From the NCBI GenBank assembly GCA_963693305.1, contig OY855906.1, positions 6,516,501-6,580,500 on the forward strand: DNA of 64,000 nucleotides, written 5' to 3'. Positions 34,626-47,076 of this stretch are shown here, piece after piece; positions within the stretch are counted from its first letter, which is position 1, and each line of letters opens with the position of its first letter. The DNA is from Meandrina meandrites (taxonomy: Eukaryota > Cnidaria > Anthozoa > Scleractinia > Meandrinidae). The translations under genes were made by a program, and so were the position numbers. Below the pieces are notes generated by a model. It was not told the DNA's origin and made no database searches. It saw only the letters and a program-made list of their open reading frames with translations.

Positions 34626-35848
34626 CCCAAGAGAAGTCGGTGAAGGGAATGCTAGCACTGTAATGAATCTCTCCGCGAAAACTCCGATACATCCTCCATC
34701 TTGTTTTACCCAGATTACTCACGGTAAAAATGGTTACCAGTCTTTTTCATTTCAACCGGAAGTTGCGTGGAGCGAAGTAGAGACCAGTGAAGAAGAAATG
34801 CCAAATACGCTTATTAGTTATACAGCTATTTCAATTAACGTTGTCGGATTGAAGCTCAAAGCTTAAAGACAAGACCGAAAGGTAGTATGGGCGAAGAAAG
34901 AGTGTTCCACGCGTGCTGAATACTAATGAGATACAGCGATATAGCAAACGAGATGTTTTTCGTTTCCTTTCTCTTCAGACATCTGTAGAAAAGATCCTTT
35001 TTCGCCTCTTTTCATTTAAAAAGAATAATCCAAACCACATAACGGTGAAAGAAAAGATACCAGAAAGGTTTCACCGAAAGAAAAACAAATATTCCACGTG
35101 CAAAAATACAAACTTGTAGATTTCGTCAATGGTGATATGCAAATTGCAGTAAATACCCATGGCACCATTCGGTCTTGACTCGTCTCTGCACCCTCCCATT
35201 AGATCTGCCCCTGTTTCAGTAATTTCCATACAAAGATAAGTGAACGCAGAAATTGACCGATATAGAAATACAAGTTGTTTTATAGATGCACCTCCATATT
35301 CTCAGGACTTCCATTACAAGAAATGTACGACAATCAGCGAGACCGAATAAATATTTTAAAGTTGAAGCTGACTGGTTCGTGGATGTTTTTAAATGTTAGA
35401 GTCGTTATGAACACCTGAAAGACACAATAAGCTGTCCACTGACGTATAATTTCTCCATACTATCAATTCTAAACTGCATGTAATTAAATAGGTGAATAGG
35501 CTCTAAAGTAAAAAAAAAAACGGATGAAAAGAACAGGTGCACAAGGTGGGTAGAAAAGGTGAGGCCATTTCTTCTCGGCTCATTTCGCTCTCCGATCGAC
35601 CATACCTTTTGCTCATTTTTATTTTTCCTTTACGATAACCTACTAATATGGAACAAAAACATCCCAACACGTGCACAAAACAAGCCATATAAGTTGTAAC
35701 CGTATTTTATTTCTTGCTCGAAAAGTTCAGATTCCGATATAAGTTCAGATTCCGATATAAGACGCCGAAATTACGAAATCATCATTGACTTGGCACGAGT
35801 TTTACCCTCTTGTCAAACCAAATGTAATATACAAAAAATGATGCTTGC
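34626..35848. other. Upstream flank of GPN2
   Basis: The first few hundred bases should contain the GPN2 promoter and 5' UTR. An exact 18-bp tandem duplication lies at 35723-35740 and 35741-35758 (AAGTTCAGATTCCGATAT). I recognise no other gene. The 1.3-kb transposon begins at 35849. Confidence 0.5.
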
Positions 35849-37134
35849 CAGAAGTCCATAACTAGAAGTCTACATCTGGTATTGGGGCGCGTGCTATGTC
35901 TTTCGCGTGTAGGCTATTTCTAGAAACTGATGTCTCGCGAGAAAATGACGTAACCCACTATTTCGACACGATTGGAGTTCTAAGTTGCGGTTTGGAAAGT
36001 GGCAGGTGAAATAAATCAAATCGCAACAAAACACTTGACAGGCCATTCTCTTTAATTCTCACATTTCGACAGAAGTAGTATTGTAGATAGTGATTTCAAA
36101 CGTCTGTTCAGTGGCATTTGAAGGCGAGTGAAAAAGCAACCCGTCGCCGGGTTTCCGTAGACAAACTCACAAAACAAACAGGTCGACTTTTTATAATTTA
36201 CGAGAGAATTTATGAACAGGAGTTCCCCAAACTTTTAGTAGTTAAGTGTGTCTTTATTTTGTACAGCATATCCTCGTGTTAAAATACTGAACAACATACA
36301 CAACACAATAGCTGCACACTGCGAAGTGCCCGAGAAGCACAACTTGAATTAAACTTTTGACGGATGTGAATGAAATCATCATTGTTCGATGAATTAAACT
36401 CGTATTTCTATTCATATTAAAACAAGTACATTACCTTAGTCAGTCTTTTGTTTTCATGCCGTCCTTATAATTCCAAAAACATGCGAAACTCGCCAAACTT
36501 GTCGTTTTCTCTGAATGTTGTTCTCAAACGAATCAAACTTCATTCTGTTCATTCCGCGCTCGATGTTGAGCGCTTCAGGGACCACGGTTTTGTTTTTCAA
36601 AATAGCAACGAACCTGTGCCAAAATGCACTTGCTCTCTTAATGCCTGTCTTCATCTTGAGAGTACATTAATCTTTAGTGTCTTCGCATTTTGAATTTGAC
36701 TCGGAATTAGTCTATCTTGCCCGCTGCCATTTCGTATTCTGACTCCAAAACACTGAGGTCCTCTCGCTTATTTGGATGCTCCGAATTTTTACAACTTCGA
36801 TGCTATCATCATCGATGAAAGATGGCCTGATGATTCTTGTCCGGACGATTTAATCCTCACAAAACGGAAATTACGATGACCAACAAACAGAAATTTCGTA
36901 ATGCCGTTCGCTCGAGTTCACTCGTCCTCTGCAGTTCTGCTTTTCTTCAAAAATTTGTTCAACCAATCAAAGGCGCGAATTAAAAAATACTTCAATGTGA
37001 TTGGCTACTTGTTCGCGGCAAAGCTGTTCTAAAAATAGCCTACACGCGAGGAACGCGAGGAATGCGAGGTACACGCGAAAGACATATCTCAAAGCCTATT
37101 ACCAGAGATGTAGACTTCTAGTTATGGACTTCTG
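35849..37134. mobile_element. 1.3-kb DNA transposon, copy A, 7-bp target duplication
   Basis: The ends are inverted: CAGAAGTCCATAACTAGAAG at 35849 and its inverse ending at 37134. The element is flanked by the perfect 7-bp repeat TGCTTGC (35842-35848 and 37135-37141). The sub-terminal regions are partly inverted as well. The longest frames are under 90 codons and unrecognised, so it is non-autonomous. A near-identical inverted copy lies at 52779-54080. The 7-bp duplication and CA..TG ends would fit a P-type or hAT-type element, but the superfamily is not proven. Confidence 0.9.
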
Positions 37135-37956
37135 TGCTTGCTTGATAAGGATATCACTGTCCACTCGCCCTAAAATAAAGGAGATGAAAAAGTAAGAATA
37201 ATACAGATACAAACACAAACAGAACATAACAGTCCACCAGCTACAATAACTTTGAGGCTTTGACAACTCGCATCATATCCGAACATAACATTAACAAACG
37301 CTTGTGAAAACTGAGAAACTGAATTCAGTGTGTGGGTCACATTTTCTTACAATAAACGTTTGTGTTAAATCCTGTCATTTGTATGGGAATTGGTTGCTTC
37401 AGGCAACGTGCTTTTGCGAGCGATCATCTGTCGTGATTGGCTAAGGGTATCGGTGTAAAGTAAAATGTATCACGTGCAAAGTAAGATGTAACACGTGCAA
37501 GAAAGATGTAACAATGTAATACCAAACGCATGCAACCAAATTGGATTTCGTAAAAGAATTAAAATGTCAAAGTATAGCTTTTGTTAGAGTTTACGTAAGA
37601 AAGAGGGAACCGAAAAGGATGAATACATACACTTGCTTTAGAAACTGCTTTGTCAAAAATGGAATTCCAAAATAATTCAGAAATTCCGTTGCTAGCTCGA
37701 TCGGGTTTGAATTTTCGCCCGGAAGTAGCAACTCATCATAGCTCTGTAATGTCACGTCGGAATATAGCGTCAATCAAGCGGAGGAAGCAGTGAGGTCAAG
37801 CGAACAAATTTCTAACAATTCTCATTTGTTAAACTCAACAGATCAAAGCCAAAAGCCTTAATACACCCCAACCTCGTTCCCAGGGTCCTCTGATTATATT
37901 ACCTCGTCCAGTAGCGCGGATCATTCTCAATCTCAAGCTCGTTCAACACGCTGCTC
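37135..37956 (-). other. Possible exons of an unrecognised minus-strand gene, broken by transposon copy A
   Basis: Three stretches with usable splice sites read in one frame. 37956-37903 overlaps the end of the secreted-protein gene in another frame and gives SSVLNELEIENDPRYWT. 37741-37633 gives SYDELLLPGENSNPIELATE then FLNYFGIPFLTKQ. 37169 onward gives GEWTVISLSSK. The last stretch runs into the transposon at 37134 and stops after a few residues, and its original continuation would lie left of 35849. No 5' exon was found and I recognise no family. It could be chance open sequence or the tail of a displaced gene. Confidence 0.25.
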
Positions 37957-40900
37957 CTGGGCAGATAGTTCCTTGGGTTTGCTCAGTTTAATTGGCAGTG
38001 ATGGCGATGGTTTCCGCATACCTAATTTCTTCTTCACGATCAGACCAATCGTCATGTCTTTTCTGAGACTATCCAAAACTGCAGCACCCACCAGCCTGGC
38101 CGCCAACCCATATCGACCATGTTCCATCAGGCTTTTGATCTTTTCAATCAGTACTTTAAAACAGAACAAAACCACGCAAATTAAATACAGTATATAAAAC
38201 ATCATAATGTATGCAGCAGCAAAACATAGGAGTTATTAATAGTTTTTTTTAACTACTATTGAAGTCAAATAAAATAAAATATTTTTCGAGTCATTAAAAG
38301 GGAGGGAAAGTTTGTACTACGATAATAACCTTTTTGGAGTGATGCCTGAAGTTGCTGCGGGACAAAATTCAATAAATAATTCAGTCTCTTTTATCAAACA
38401 GTCAGAATGAACCTTGCAACGGAAATTGCATGCGGAAAGCCCGAGTTGAAAAATGATCGCATGAAATCTGTGGGATAGACGCGCAAAAAAGATCTAGGGA
38501 ATATTGACTGACAGGTGCACCTCTGTTCGCTTCACGCTCGAGGAATGAGAAAAACAGGGAGGGGCTCAGCCGCAGGCTAATCTAAGAGGGCTGGTTGTGA
38601 ATAAAGTTACACGAAGCAAGTAAATACAAACCTATCTGTTGTTTATGTTCCACCATCATAAGAACACCGACCTTCTTACTACGTTTGATTACCTGTGAAG
38701 TCAAAGAAATTACTGCGTCTTCAACGGCAATGTCACAGCCAAACGTACCCTGTTTCTTGGTTACATTAGTTCGTCTTCTCTTTGTATTTTATTTTAAACT
38801 TATTGCCATGTGCTTTTTGCATGAGCCCCTGCTCGGCTACGGAGGCCATCCTCATCACGAGTTTTGGAGCAAATAAATTGATTGACTGGAAGAAAATAAC
38901 TTGAGTTTTCTCGATGTAATCCAGAGCCCACTACTTTCTCCATTAATGTAGGTGCCTCCGAACCTTATCGGCAGAATTTCATTTTGTTAAAATGATCTGT
39001 TGTTTTCCTGGTTTCTGGATTTCAAAAAAAAATGTATCAACGAGGAACGATTTTAGCGAGTAGTTGTGCAGTTTATTGTTGCCATGGCAACCAATTTTGA
39101 CGTCACAGTCATCTCATCTCAATTTGTTCATTTGTAAAACTTGAACACCTTTGTAATAAAAGTTTTAGGTGTTTGGTTAGCAAAAGAATACCAAAGACCG
39201 GAAGGTTTTTGCCACCATAGATACTTAAGATATTTTATTAACGTGCAATATACTTAGCTATATAGCTAGTTTCCAGATATTCCACTATATTCAAATATAA
39301 ATTGTTAAGATTAAACTATAAAAATGCTAACTACTATAAAAATACTACTACCACTATGATTAAAAAAAAAAAAAGAAGAAGTAAAGCGTCATTATTTGAC
39401 TGATCATCATGGTAACAAGCAAATTAATTTAAAACGTTAAACCGCGAACCTTGCGGATAAAATCCTTAGTTCCAGCTAAGCTTCGTATACTCTCAGGAAG
39501 TGCGTTCCAGTATTTCGCGGCGTAATAACTCAAACGCTTAGGGCCGTATTTGGTGCTATTCACCTTAGGTAGAGACAAAACATTTACACCCCGCAGATTA
39601 TAGCTACTCCTTCTGATATTAATAAGACGATTAATAGTTGCCGGCACTCTACCCTGAAAACAACTGTTAACGGTAACTAGCATGTCCTGGACAAAAGAAT
39701 TACAAGAGAAAGCTAGTCTATATTAGGTAAATGAGGTTCAGATAATGAAATCTCTCAAAAATGCCATTGACATGAATAACCACTGACATTAATAAACGAG
39801 AAATGTATCAGATGCTTACCTGCAGAGTGATGTCTAGGTAACGCAAGACAGCAGGCACTACAAAAGCGAAAACGTAAATAATTTAATAAACCAACAAAGA
39901 AGCAAATACTATGATTCGTATAAGTGGAGAAATCAGGAGACATGTTGTTTATACAACAGAAGAGCTTAAGCAGACAACAAAAAGTTGGGCTATTACCTAC
40001 GTGCCAAAATGAATCATCAAAAGACGCAGGGAAAAAAAATTGGAGATTTGCCCTCCTCCCCCTCCCTTCCTCACCGAGTACAATCAAATTACTTACCATC
40101 CTTGCAGAGCTTGTTTTTTTCCGCTTGAAGAACAAGTTTCATCATTTTCTTCTTGAGAGAATCTGGAGTATCATCATTTTTGTCAATCAAGCCTGCCCGG
40201 TAGAAAATTAAAGGCAGATGTATTCTCGATTTCTCGAACCATCGTTTTTTTGGAACCAGTTAAAGGAGCTACGTCACGGGGATTTCGCGGATATTTGGTT
40301 TAAGTTATTCTGAAATTAGTGGAAGGCAACTAAACCCATTAAAAACATTATCTTTGAACATCTAAAGGAAGATATACCCTTAATTTGCGGAGAGAAATAA
40401 AACCCCGACTATAAATTTTTTTCGAAGACGCGCGGGAAAAACTTGGAAAAGTTAAGCCTCTGTAATTTATTTACCCACGTTACACAGAAGAGCTCAAGAG
40501 CTCGTTTAGACGTGTACGTGAGGCTTCAGTTGTTAACAGTTCCAATGCTCTAATATAGTAATTGTTAATAAAAATGGACCATTATTTTTAGGTTTCCTGA
40601 CACAAATATATTTTGGCTGTTCAAATAACTGAAATTGTAACTAATTACCGGTATGCCTTTACTAATTTGTTTCTATTCAAGCAAAAGAGAAGATGTGATC
40701 TAGACACTCAGATAAAAGGTTCGTTTGCTAGGTTGATGGGCAACTAAGCAAAGCTGGAAACAAACATGTCCAGTAACCTTGATGTCATGACCCATTACTG
40801 TACTCTCTAATCAAGTCCAAGAACGATATCTTTCCAAATAGTACCACTCACCACATAAAGCCATGGGTTTTAGCAATTCTTGTTTTTAATTATCTCTCGC

Positions 40901-43900
40901 GCTTTTCGCCATGTGAACTTTGAATTATTTGTTGTCGCGAAGCCTTGATTACATGCAAGACAACAAAACACGACTAACCCTTTTTGCACTGTTTTGGGGA
41001 TTCATTACCCAGTCCAAGGAATGGAAAGATTTTGTCCTTCAGATCCGGGAACGGCTTGCTGTCAGAGTCTTCCTCATGTGCTCTTTTGTCAATTATTTCG
41101 ACCAATCCTGGCGAGACAACAAAAGTTTACAGTGAATATGAAGTCGCGATACCACACAAAGGGAACTAAGAAAACCGTCCGGTTTAGACGACGACTGGGA
41201 AAATGGGCAAAAAATGTGCGACTGAAAAATTTACTAGTGACAAAGAATTTGGAAAATGGCGTCGTATTGTTCAGTTCACTCCCGTCCTTCGTTGGTCTAG
41301 AAACAGCCGTACTTTATGTCGAAAAGGGAGATACCTGATGCCGCGATAAAAATAATATTCCATACCTTCTGTTGGATTCCCACAACTGGCGTGAGCAAGC
41401 AGTTTGTTTACCATTAAGAAGCTTTTTAACGCTGGATTAACTTTACTGCCTTGTGCCAGCTCAAAAAGTTTCTGCAACGCCTCTGTTAAAACACAAACAT
41501 ACGGTTATTTCCTTTTCAAATTGAAGTTGTTTGAAAACTCAGCTCAAAGATAAAAATTGAGGAATGGGGTGTCGGAAACTATTTTGCAGGTTTTAGGTCA
41601 TAATTTGACGTTTTTACGCAATTTAACGCATCGTAAAACCCAACACAATTGCTCTCCAATGCCCAAGGTAAGATGGTTAAGCTTTACCATCCGTTTGTTT
41701 TCAGTGTGCAAATTTCTGCTTACCGAAGGCTTCGCCTTCTTCACCTGCGTCGTCAACGTTTTTCATCAGTTCCACTGCATCCAAGTCCTCTTCCGGCCCC
41801 ATTGCCTGACGCAAAACTCCAATCAAACCTAATAAAAGAATACGCACATAAAGTGCGAAACATCAAGACGGAGCAGACATACGAATTAATGTTCAATGGA
41901 TTTAAACCATTCATGCCATAACATGACGACCGTTGCCACTTCATTTCTTTTACGCGTGCAAAACTCAAGCGATTGAACACATTGATGTAAACACTGATCA
42001 AGAGATGATAAGAACGTCGAAAAAGAGTACAGATTCAATGTCATGCATGACTTGCACTGAAAAATTAATGAGAAATTAATTTCCATTTCTTCCAATAACA
42101 ACAACCCAGCAATTCAAGACGGCAGTAGTCTGTACGATATATATAAAAAATAAAGCTCCCGGTACGTAATTTCGGGCTCATCCTCGGTGTAAGAACCTGT
42201 GAAACTCACCGGTGACGTACAACAAAGAACGAACAATACAACAAAGAGCTGGCAAAACAAAGATAGAGAAGGAAAACAATAGCTCTAAAAGAAAGGAAAA
42301 TATCACAGGTTCTTACACCGAGGTAAACCCTAATTTCGAAGTAGAGAGTGGCAAGTTAAAAACAACTGAAAAAATAACTAAACTGCAATCACTTCTTTTT
42401 TCATTATAAGCAACCAATTTCTACACGTTAATCAGTTAAACAGGTAGTTAGCGAGAAAAGACATAACTACGAGATGTGCCATTAAGTTCTCACAACCCAC
42501 ACCAAAAGGAGCTTATGGTAATCGGTAAGGAAAGCTTCACGAACCCGACATGTTCGCCAGTTTAAGGAAGTACTTCTGAGTCTCGTCACACTTCTGATGC
42601 ATCTCCACGACAGCTTTACCAAGTGCTTGCTTCAGTTCCTTTCTACTGGCGTCCCCTTTCAACATATTTACCAGTTCTCCGGCATACTCTAAAAACAAAT
42701 TGAACAGTTTTTCTTGGCGAGGTTGTTTGTGCTTTACCGCCTTCTCAGTAAATTCACCGCAAGAGAGAGTCATAAGAGACATCCCAAAATAGGACAAGAA
42801 CAAAGTAAATTAAATTTTAAAAGAGAGAAAACGTTACAACTACGCTGAGTCTAAACTTTATTAATAACCATTCAAATCACAACACATGTTGAAATCCCTC
42901 ACTTTCATCAAACGTTGCGCGCTGATCTTGTACTTCTTCTCCCCCCGTCTCTCCCTACCCCCCACCCCCCATCCCCCTCCCCGCCCCTCTATGCTTTATC
43001 ACTCTATCTATTCGCTAAGTATACTGCAGAAAGTTTGACGCAAGCATAAAGTGCTCATCATTTTGCCATGAATGGCCTAATTACCTTCACTTTTCTCATC
43101 TCTTCGTTTTGTGGCCTTCGCAACCGCAGGTATGAGCTTGTCGCGAAGCTGAAAATAGTAGCGTTCCATTAAATTACTTTTTTTTTTGAGAAAATAAACA
43201 TGCAATATATGTATTCAGAAGCTCATACCGCGTCCACCACATCTTTCACGGCGTTTAGTTCATATGGGCCAGGTTCCACCTTAGACCATGTAGACCCAGC
43301 GTCTTCATATTCTCCGCTTTCTCCTTCATGGAAGAACTTTGCCAGTTCTGCTGTTAGCTTTGTGTTGGACTGCTCGGCTATCAAAGAGAATTAACAAACA
43401 GCATAGCTGTTATAAAGAGCGGAAAATAAACAGCGCAATTGTTAAGAGTGTACAATGAAAATCGACCTACTCTGGCGCAACAGCTGTCATCGACGTTAGC
43501 GTCCGAAAGTTTACAGGGGTCTTTGAAGCCCTGATTTTTTTGCTTTAATTTGCAAATATCTTTCGAAGATAATTTCCTCATTACTTTACGTTTCATCCAC
43601 AGCTCTTGCATATCATTTGTAATTTTAAATTCATATACATGACTAGCCAGAAGGATAATGATAGTAGATAGATTGACCGTTTTGGCTATTAGGCATCTAA
43701 AACTGAACAACACAGAAACACATTTTGAGTGTCATGAATTTGAGCTTGCCTTTCTGAGCAGGTTGCAGGATAAATGTTTTCGCGGGATCGCGCGCGGTGG
43801 AGCGCGCGTGATTTGCGAGGTAGGCACTTGCATTATGGTCTCTCCCCCGCGTGTTTGTTTCACTACACGTGCGACTCGTACTCCGCCGAAAACTCGTGCA

Positions 43901-44534
43901 AAGCCGCTTGACCTTAAGTGTAACAATCAATTAAGTAATTCCTTATTTCCCTCTACTTTATTGTACAACTGAATTATGAATTTTGGACCAGATTAACTTG
44001 GTAAATTGGTAGAATTGGGACATTATAATAGACTGAAAAAATATACGAAATAAAAGCAGCAAAATTTTAGAAAAAGCTCTCCCAAAAGATTAGAAACGTG
44101 TTAGAGCCGGAGTGATTTATAAGTATCTTGCTAAAATGTTTTTGTTTTATCTAGTCGAGTTACAGCAAACCATGTCTTCTCGAACGCAATGCATTTTCAG
44201 CCATGCAGTTGTTATTTTAAGCTGCTGTAAATGTTTTCATTTTCCTTGCTCTGACATAAACTTGATATATTTCACTAGTACTTTTCCCTGGTTAAATTTT
44301 CTCCATACAAGTTTGAATCAGCAAACCCATTTACTATTGATGTTTTTGCCGAAGAAAAAAAAAATCAACAGCACTCGAATGCGAAGCGACACAACCGAAT
44401 TTCGAATACTAACCTTCTTTCCATTGACGTTTAAATTCTGTTAACTTCACAGCTGTGAGGTCTTCAAAGGATGCAAGGGAATAAATCTCCACCACGACAT
44501 AGCAGAAAAGCAATGCAACAAGAAGAGTCTTCAT
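37933..44534 (-). CDS. Secreted four-cysteine helical-module protein, paralog 1
   Basis: Eleven exons: 44534-44414, 43377-43229, 43148-43085, 42688-42545, 41828-41724, 41482-41366, 41107-40979, 40192-40097, 39857-39820, 38692-38632, 38153-37933 (TGA), 414 residues. It starts with a signal peptide (MKTLLVALLFCYVVVEIYSL), then an acidic linker (HEGESGEYEDAG) ending in PGPYELNAVKDVVDA. Helical modules with one Cys each in exons 4, 6, 7 and 8 follow, and a Pro/Ser/Lys-rich tail (KPSPSLPIKLSKPKE). Exon order, phases and many lengths match paralog 2. The donor after exon 4 is weak (GTTCGT). If it were not used, translation would end two codons later. It probably acts outside the cell or in the secretory path. 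I recognise no known family and assign no function. Confidence 0.82.
39230..39720 (-). mobile_element. 5'-truncated non-LTR retrotransposon (reverse transcriptase C-terminus)
   Basis: 39683-39429 on the minus strand reads NLRGVNVLSLPKVNSTKYGP then RLSYYAAKYWNALPESIRSL and a stop. The pattern (LPKVNSTKYGxxRLSYYAAKYWNxLPxxIR) is the conserved end of reverse transcriptases of CR1/L2-type LINEs. Only this 3' part is present, as usual for LINE insertions. The exact edges are not resolved. It lies in intron 9 of paralog 1. Confidence 0.75.
42167..42338. mobile_element. Small MITE with CTCGGTGTAAGAACCTGTGA arms
   Basis: The inverted arms CTCGGTGTAAGAACCTGTGA (42184-42203) and its complement (42303-42322) pair perfectly, with a looser extension outward (ATTTCGGG against AATTAGGG). 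The A-rich loop is about 100 bases. It lies in intron 4 of paralog 1. Confidence 0.75.
43785..43925. repeat. CG-rich repeat fragment
   Basis: The patch GCGCGCGGTGGAGCGCGCGT and downstream CACTACACGTGCGACTCGTA is strongly CG-rich against AT-rich surroundings. That is typical of a degraded dispersed repeat. It lies in intron 1 of paralog 1. No ends were identified. Confidence 0.35.
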
Positions 44535-47076
44535 GTCAGATTTATGAAGTTATTTGGAGCTCATATACTCTCTTCTACGAAAAGTCGCTGGAACTGAAAT
44601 GTGCGTAAATCAGACGCCCAATTTTATGTTGACATGTAATTACATAATACTGTACACTTTGAACAATACCTATTGTCAGCTAAAACTGCCGCTCAATTAA
44701 GCCAAGAAAAAATGTTCATCTTCGCGAGTTTAATTTGTTAGATTCCAATAGAAATAATTGCAACGATGTAAAACTACTGGATTTTTATTTTGATCTATCA
44801 ATCGTCCTAACGACTTTCCCTTTTTTGAGCGGCTGCTTCCTGCTTGGTTTGAGCGGCTGCTTAGGGGCTAGTGGTATTGTTCCTGTTATTTGTTCTATTG
44901 TTCTCTCGAGGGTAGCGAGCCATTCATGTGAGACCTTGCCTTGGCTACTGTTCCACCCATTTAAAACTGTGAGTTGCTGAGATTGTGATGGAATTTAGGT
45001 GGAAAAAAGTGGCGTCTTTCTCTTGGGTATTACATCACTCCATTCAAATAATCCGAAAAAAGCTTTTTTTATGTTTGGGAAGCAGCCCACGTGTATAATA
45101 ACAAAAAAAGTTAAAGCGCATTTAAGACTTTGTTTGCAAAAAGCCCATATGAACACTTTGAGCTGTTGGTACTTTTTCATGTTTCACGATCGAACGTTGC
45201 AACCGTAGATGGCTATCGAACATCGCATATTTTCTTTTCTTGAATATATATTTTATCAGAGTGAAGTTTCTGTTTGGTAAAACAATTGTTAACCGTCGTT
45301 AGGAATATTGTGTCATGTCGTACCACATTGTTAACAATATGCAATGCAAAATTGTCAAATGTGGACGCCAACGCAACTAATTAATTATCAATAACTGAAG
45401 AAACCGGCCTGATTTGTATTCGGTGGAGCCATTTAATTACACTGAAAGACAAAAAAGTATAGAATTAAGGTTCAAAAGAGACCAGATACCGCAAATTTCA
45501 TGTTTTAGTTCAAGCAGTTTGGTTCAAACATAGGATCAGTTTTCTAGTGAAAACTGATGGAGAAAATTCCAAGCAGTTACGAAAGTGGTCGAGAGCGACC
45601 GATCGAGAATGTCAGGCAACTCTAATGTTACTGAAACTACTATGATCTTAGTTTTATAAAGTTTTATTTTCCATTAAGCTGATTTTTCTTTATTAACAGA
45701 ACAGTAATTAGATTGACGTGAGAGACATCATGACAAAAAAATGACATAATACTCAGGAGAATTATGTTTCTGAGGGCCATTGTCAACAAATTGGACGAAC
45801 GTTCTAGAAAATTTTCGCAAACATTTTAAGAGTGTTCTTGTTCATAAATTTGATTGTAAAGAAGCTTAAAGAGGCACTTGTGCTGCATCGCGTTGATGTA
45901 AATTCCGGTCGCAAAACTGTACTGCTTCAACACCAAAAAGAATCGGTACTTCTAAAAATGTAGTATTTTGACAGACTAACAGAAACAACTTTGTTACAAG
46001 AAAGATAGTGCAAAATCAAACCAAAACAAGCGCCTAATTTCCTTTAAAAGGTATCAAAACGAAACGTGTTTTATTACATTTACATTTTATTGTTATAGAT
46101 GTTCCTTTGTTAAGTAAATAACTGAAGAACAAAATTGTTCAAAGTGTGTTCCGGAATGTTGTTTTGTTTAACCTCTAAACCCGTGCCGTAAAATGCTGCT
46201 TGCCCCATTTTTTGCTGTTATTTAAGTCTAAAATGTCTTCACTCGACCTGTCCTGTTACCAGTTCCAGGCTAAATATGTGTAGCCAGGGAAACTCTTATG
46301 CAACACCATAGAAAAATTTTGAGCGGTAAAATAAATTTCCCACTGGTTAATAAAGCATCGAATGTTCGCTACCTTTTTGATTTTATTGATAAGTTAATTA
46401 GCGTTGAACTATTTCGCAATGTGAAAGCTTCAGAAACTAATCCGACAGTTCGCGTACACTTCAAACGCCAAGAAATATCGGAATACTTTATTGGCTAAGC
46501 TCCCTTGGTCTTGATTGAGATTCCATTTTATTATAACACTACTTTACAAATCGGTGAAAAACATGATAAAAACGCAAAATATTTTCCACTGAGAATTTTT
46601 GATATGCATAGCTAAAAACCTTAAAATCTTTTCCTTTCACAAAGTGATGTAATACCCCAGGGAAAGCGTTTAAATGGTACAATGAAAAGTATTTTCACAA
46701 AAAAAAAAAACTTTAAAGAGACACCGAAAAGCAATATTGATCAGGCTATATGTTTTTCTTGTACACCTGTATTCAGATTATTACACCTGTAGATCCCAAA
46801 AGGCAAAAGGCTTTGAATAAAATACACTTCGATTTTTGCCTGCATACCGTATCGGATGAAAAGAATGCCGCTTTATAGTCGAAAACGACTTTTTTGTCTC
46901 TACAATGATTTGCGTTTAGAAAAAGTCTTTTTTCTCTTCTATGACAAAGCCTATTGTAACTAGTGTCAGGAGTTACGTAATTAGACCTAATAAATGCTGC
47001 CGGTGTTGAGGTTTTTGGATTCATCTGACAGGGGCACTTGGAAAAGTTGCATCTCGTCTTGAACTCGCCAGAAGAA
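44535..47076. promoter_or_regulatory. Shared head-to-head upstream region of paralogs 1 and 2
   Basis: The start codons at 44534 (-) and 47077 (+) diverge across 2.5 kb of AT-rich DNA in which I see no other gene. A TATATGAG-like element lies about 35 bases upstream of the paralog 1 start codon on its strand. On the paralog 2 side, the 36 bases before the ATG (TTGCATCTCGTCTTGAAC and flanks) recur before paralog 3, which marks a conserved 5' UTR or core promoter. Shared regulation is an inference from the arrangement. Confidence 0.4.

Noticed and set aside
36448..36693. 81-codon frame in transposon copy A and its inverse in copy B
   Set aside because: Open in both copies but short, unrecognised and with an indel between copies; there is not enough to call a transposon gene.
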